Origin: an uncultured Collinsella sp.
GTDB lineage: Bacteria > Actinomycetota > Coriobacteriia > Coriobacteriales > Coriobacteriaceae
Length of the DNA stretch: 7,043 nucleotides
Direction of reading: 5' to 3'
Assembly (NCBI GenBank): GCA_900550815.1
Contig: URTW01000104.1
Coordinates: forward strand, 1-7,043
Shown here: in pieces, positions 6,765-7,043 of the stretch
Position numbering within the stretch: position 1 is the stretch's first letter
Layout: every line of letters begins with the position of its first letter
The notes under the pieces: generated by a model
Databases searched by the model: none
What the model was told of the DNA's origin: nothing
What the model saw: the letters and a program-made list of their open reading frames with translations, nothing else
Made by a program: the position numbers and the translations under genes

Positions 6765-6840
6765 CAGTTGCGGTGGAATAGTCCCTGTTTAAGCCCTATT
6801 CTGCCGCAAGCAGGAACTATTCCAGCGCAAGTTATAAAAG
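6765..6840. repeat. Palindromic element copy B, in front of the oxidoreductase gene
   Basis: A 63-base near-palindrome (6768-6830) has 20-base arms pairing at 18 positions, preceded by CAG and followed by TATAAAAG (6833-6840). The outer arms match copy A, while the inner arm bases differ from A yet still pair within B. The central part folds less well than in A; CTGC and GCAG (6801-6804, 6810-6813) offer an alternative tip. The element fills almost all of the 90 bases between the Fe-S gene stop (6843) and the oxidoreductase start. On the minus strand it abuts the AGGGGG ribosome-binding site. Confidence 0.8.
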
Positions 6841-6842
6841 GG

Positions 6843-7043
6843 TCACGAGGAGCGCGTTTTGCCGAAGGCCTTAAGCACCGCCGTCACGGGGCCAGGCTGA
6901 AAACGGCGGCGTACGTCGTCCAAGCGCCCGGGGATATCGATGTGCTGCGGGCAATGCCGCGCGCAGTTGCCGCACTTGACGCAATTGCTCACCAGCTTGG
7001 GCGCGTTCGTCCGCACCGCGCTCGCCGTAAAGTACAGCGATAA
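6843..7043 (-). CDS. 4Fe-4S protein, C-terminal end; probable aldo/keto reductase with ferredoxin domain (partial)
   Basis: This frame is open from the window edge to a TGA at 6843-6845, giving the last 66 residues of a protein whose start lies outside. It holds one cysteine motif, CVKCGNCARHCP (visible residues 21-32), of the form C-x2-C-x2-C-x3-CP, which ligates a [4Fe-4S] cluster. It is followed by QHIDIPGRLDDVRRRF. A single motif of this form followed by HCPQHI-x-I-P and a short helix is what I recall at the C-terminus of ferredoxin-containing aldo/keto reductases (COG1453). Other iron-sulfur oxidoreductases remain possible because the catalytic part is not visible. It lies 90 bases upstream of the oxidoreductase gene on the same strand. 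Confidence 0.8.
   Translation of the reverse strand, partial: LSLYFTASAVRTNAPKLVSNCVKCGNCARHCPQHIDIPGRLDDVRRRFQPGPVTAVLKAFGKTRSS

Noticed and set aside
6744..7043. Plus-strand open frame at the right edge
   Set aside because: It runs through palindromic copy B and antisense to the 4Fe-4S coding end; no ribosome-binding site or recognisable motif was seen.

Overview
The window looks like a chromosomal segment of a moderately high-GC, low-G+C-promoter gut actinobacterium, most likely a Collinsella-like member of the Coriobacteriia. This is inferred from the gene set (DUF3793 plus short flavodoxin, single-permease amino-acid ABC operon, GTG/TTG starts with strong Shine-Dalgarno sites) and not from any marker gene. 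No tRNA, rRNA, CRISPR, insertion sequence or phage gene was seen, and no gene-free stretch exceeds 300 bases.

Region 1 (1-1440, plus strand): a promoter with a possible DtxR-like metal operator drives a DUF3793-family gene and, 46 bases later, a short flavodoxin. The DUF3793 frame is broken by one in-frame TAA at 420-422, with strong family features on both sides. A strong inverted repeat at 1410-1434 lies between the flavodoxin and the convergent operon.

Region 2 (1465-4713, minus strand, read right to left): a complete polar amino-acid ABC importer. The order is promoter, lipoprotein binding protein (286 aa), a hairpin-rich spacer, a permease carrying an extra exported N-terminal domain (453 aa, TTG start), and a GlnQ/HisP-type ATPase (249 aa) whose ribosome-binding site overlaps the permease stop. 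The binding protein delivers the amino acid to the permease homodimer, and the ATPase dimer powers import.

Region 3 (4714-7043, minus strand): endonuclease IV (nfo, all nine metal ligands present), a Gfo/Idh/MocA-type NAD(P)-dependent oxidoreductase, and the C-terminal end of a 4Fe-4S protein that resembles the aldo/keto-reductase/ferredoxin family. The two intergenic gaps in this region each hold one copy of a 76-base palindromic element. The copies align without gaps, both can fold into long hairpins, their stems covary, and both stop just before the ribosome-binding site of the next gene. This paired element is the most interesting unexplained structure in the window.
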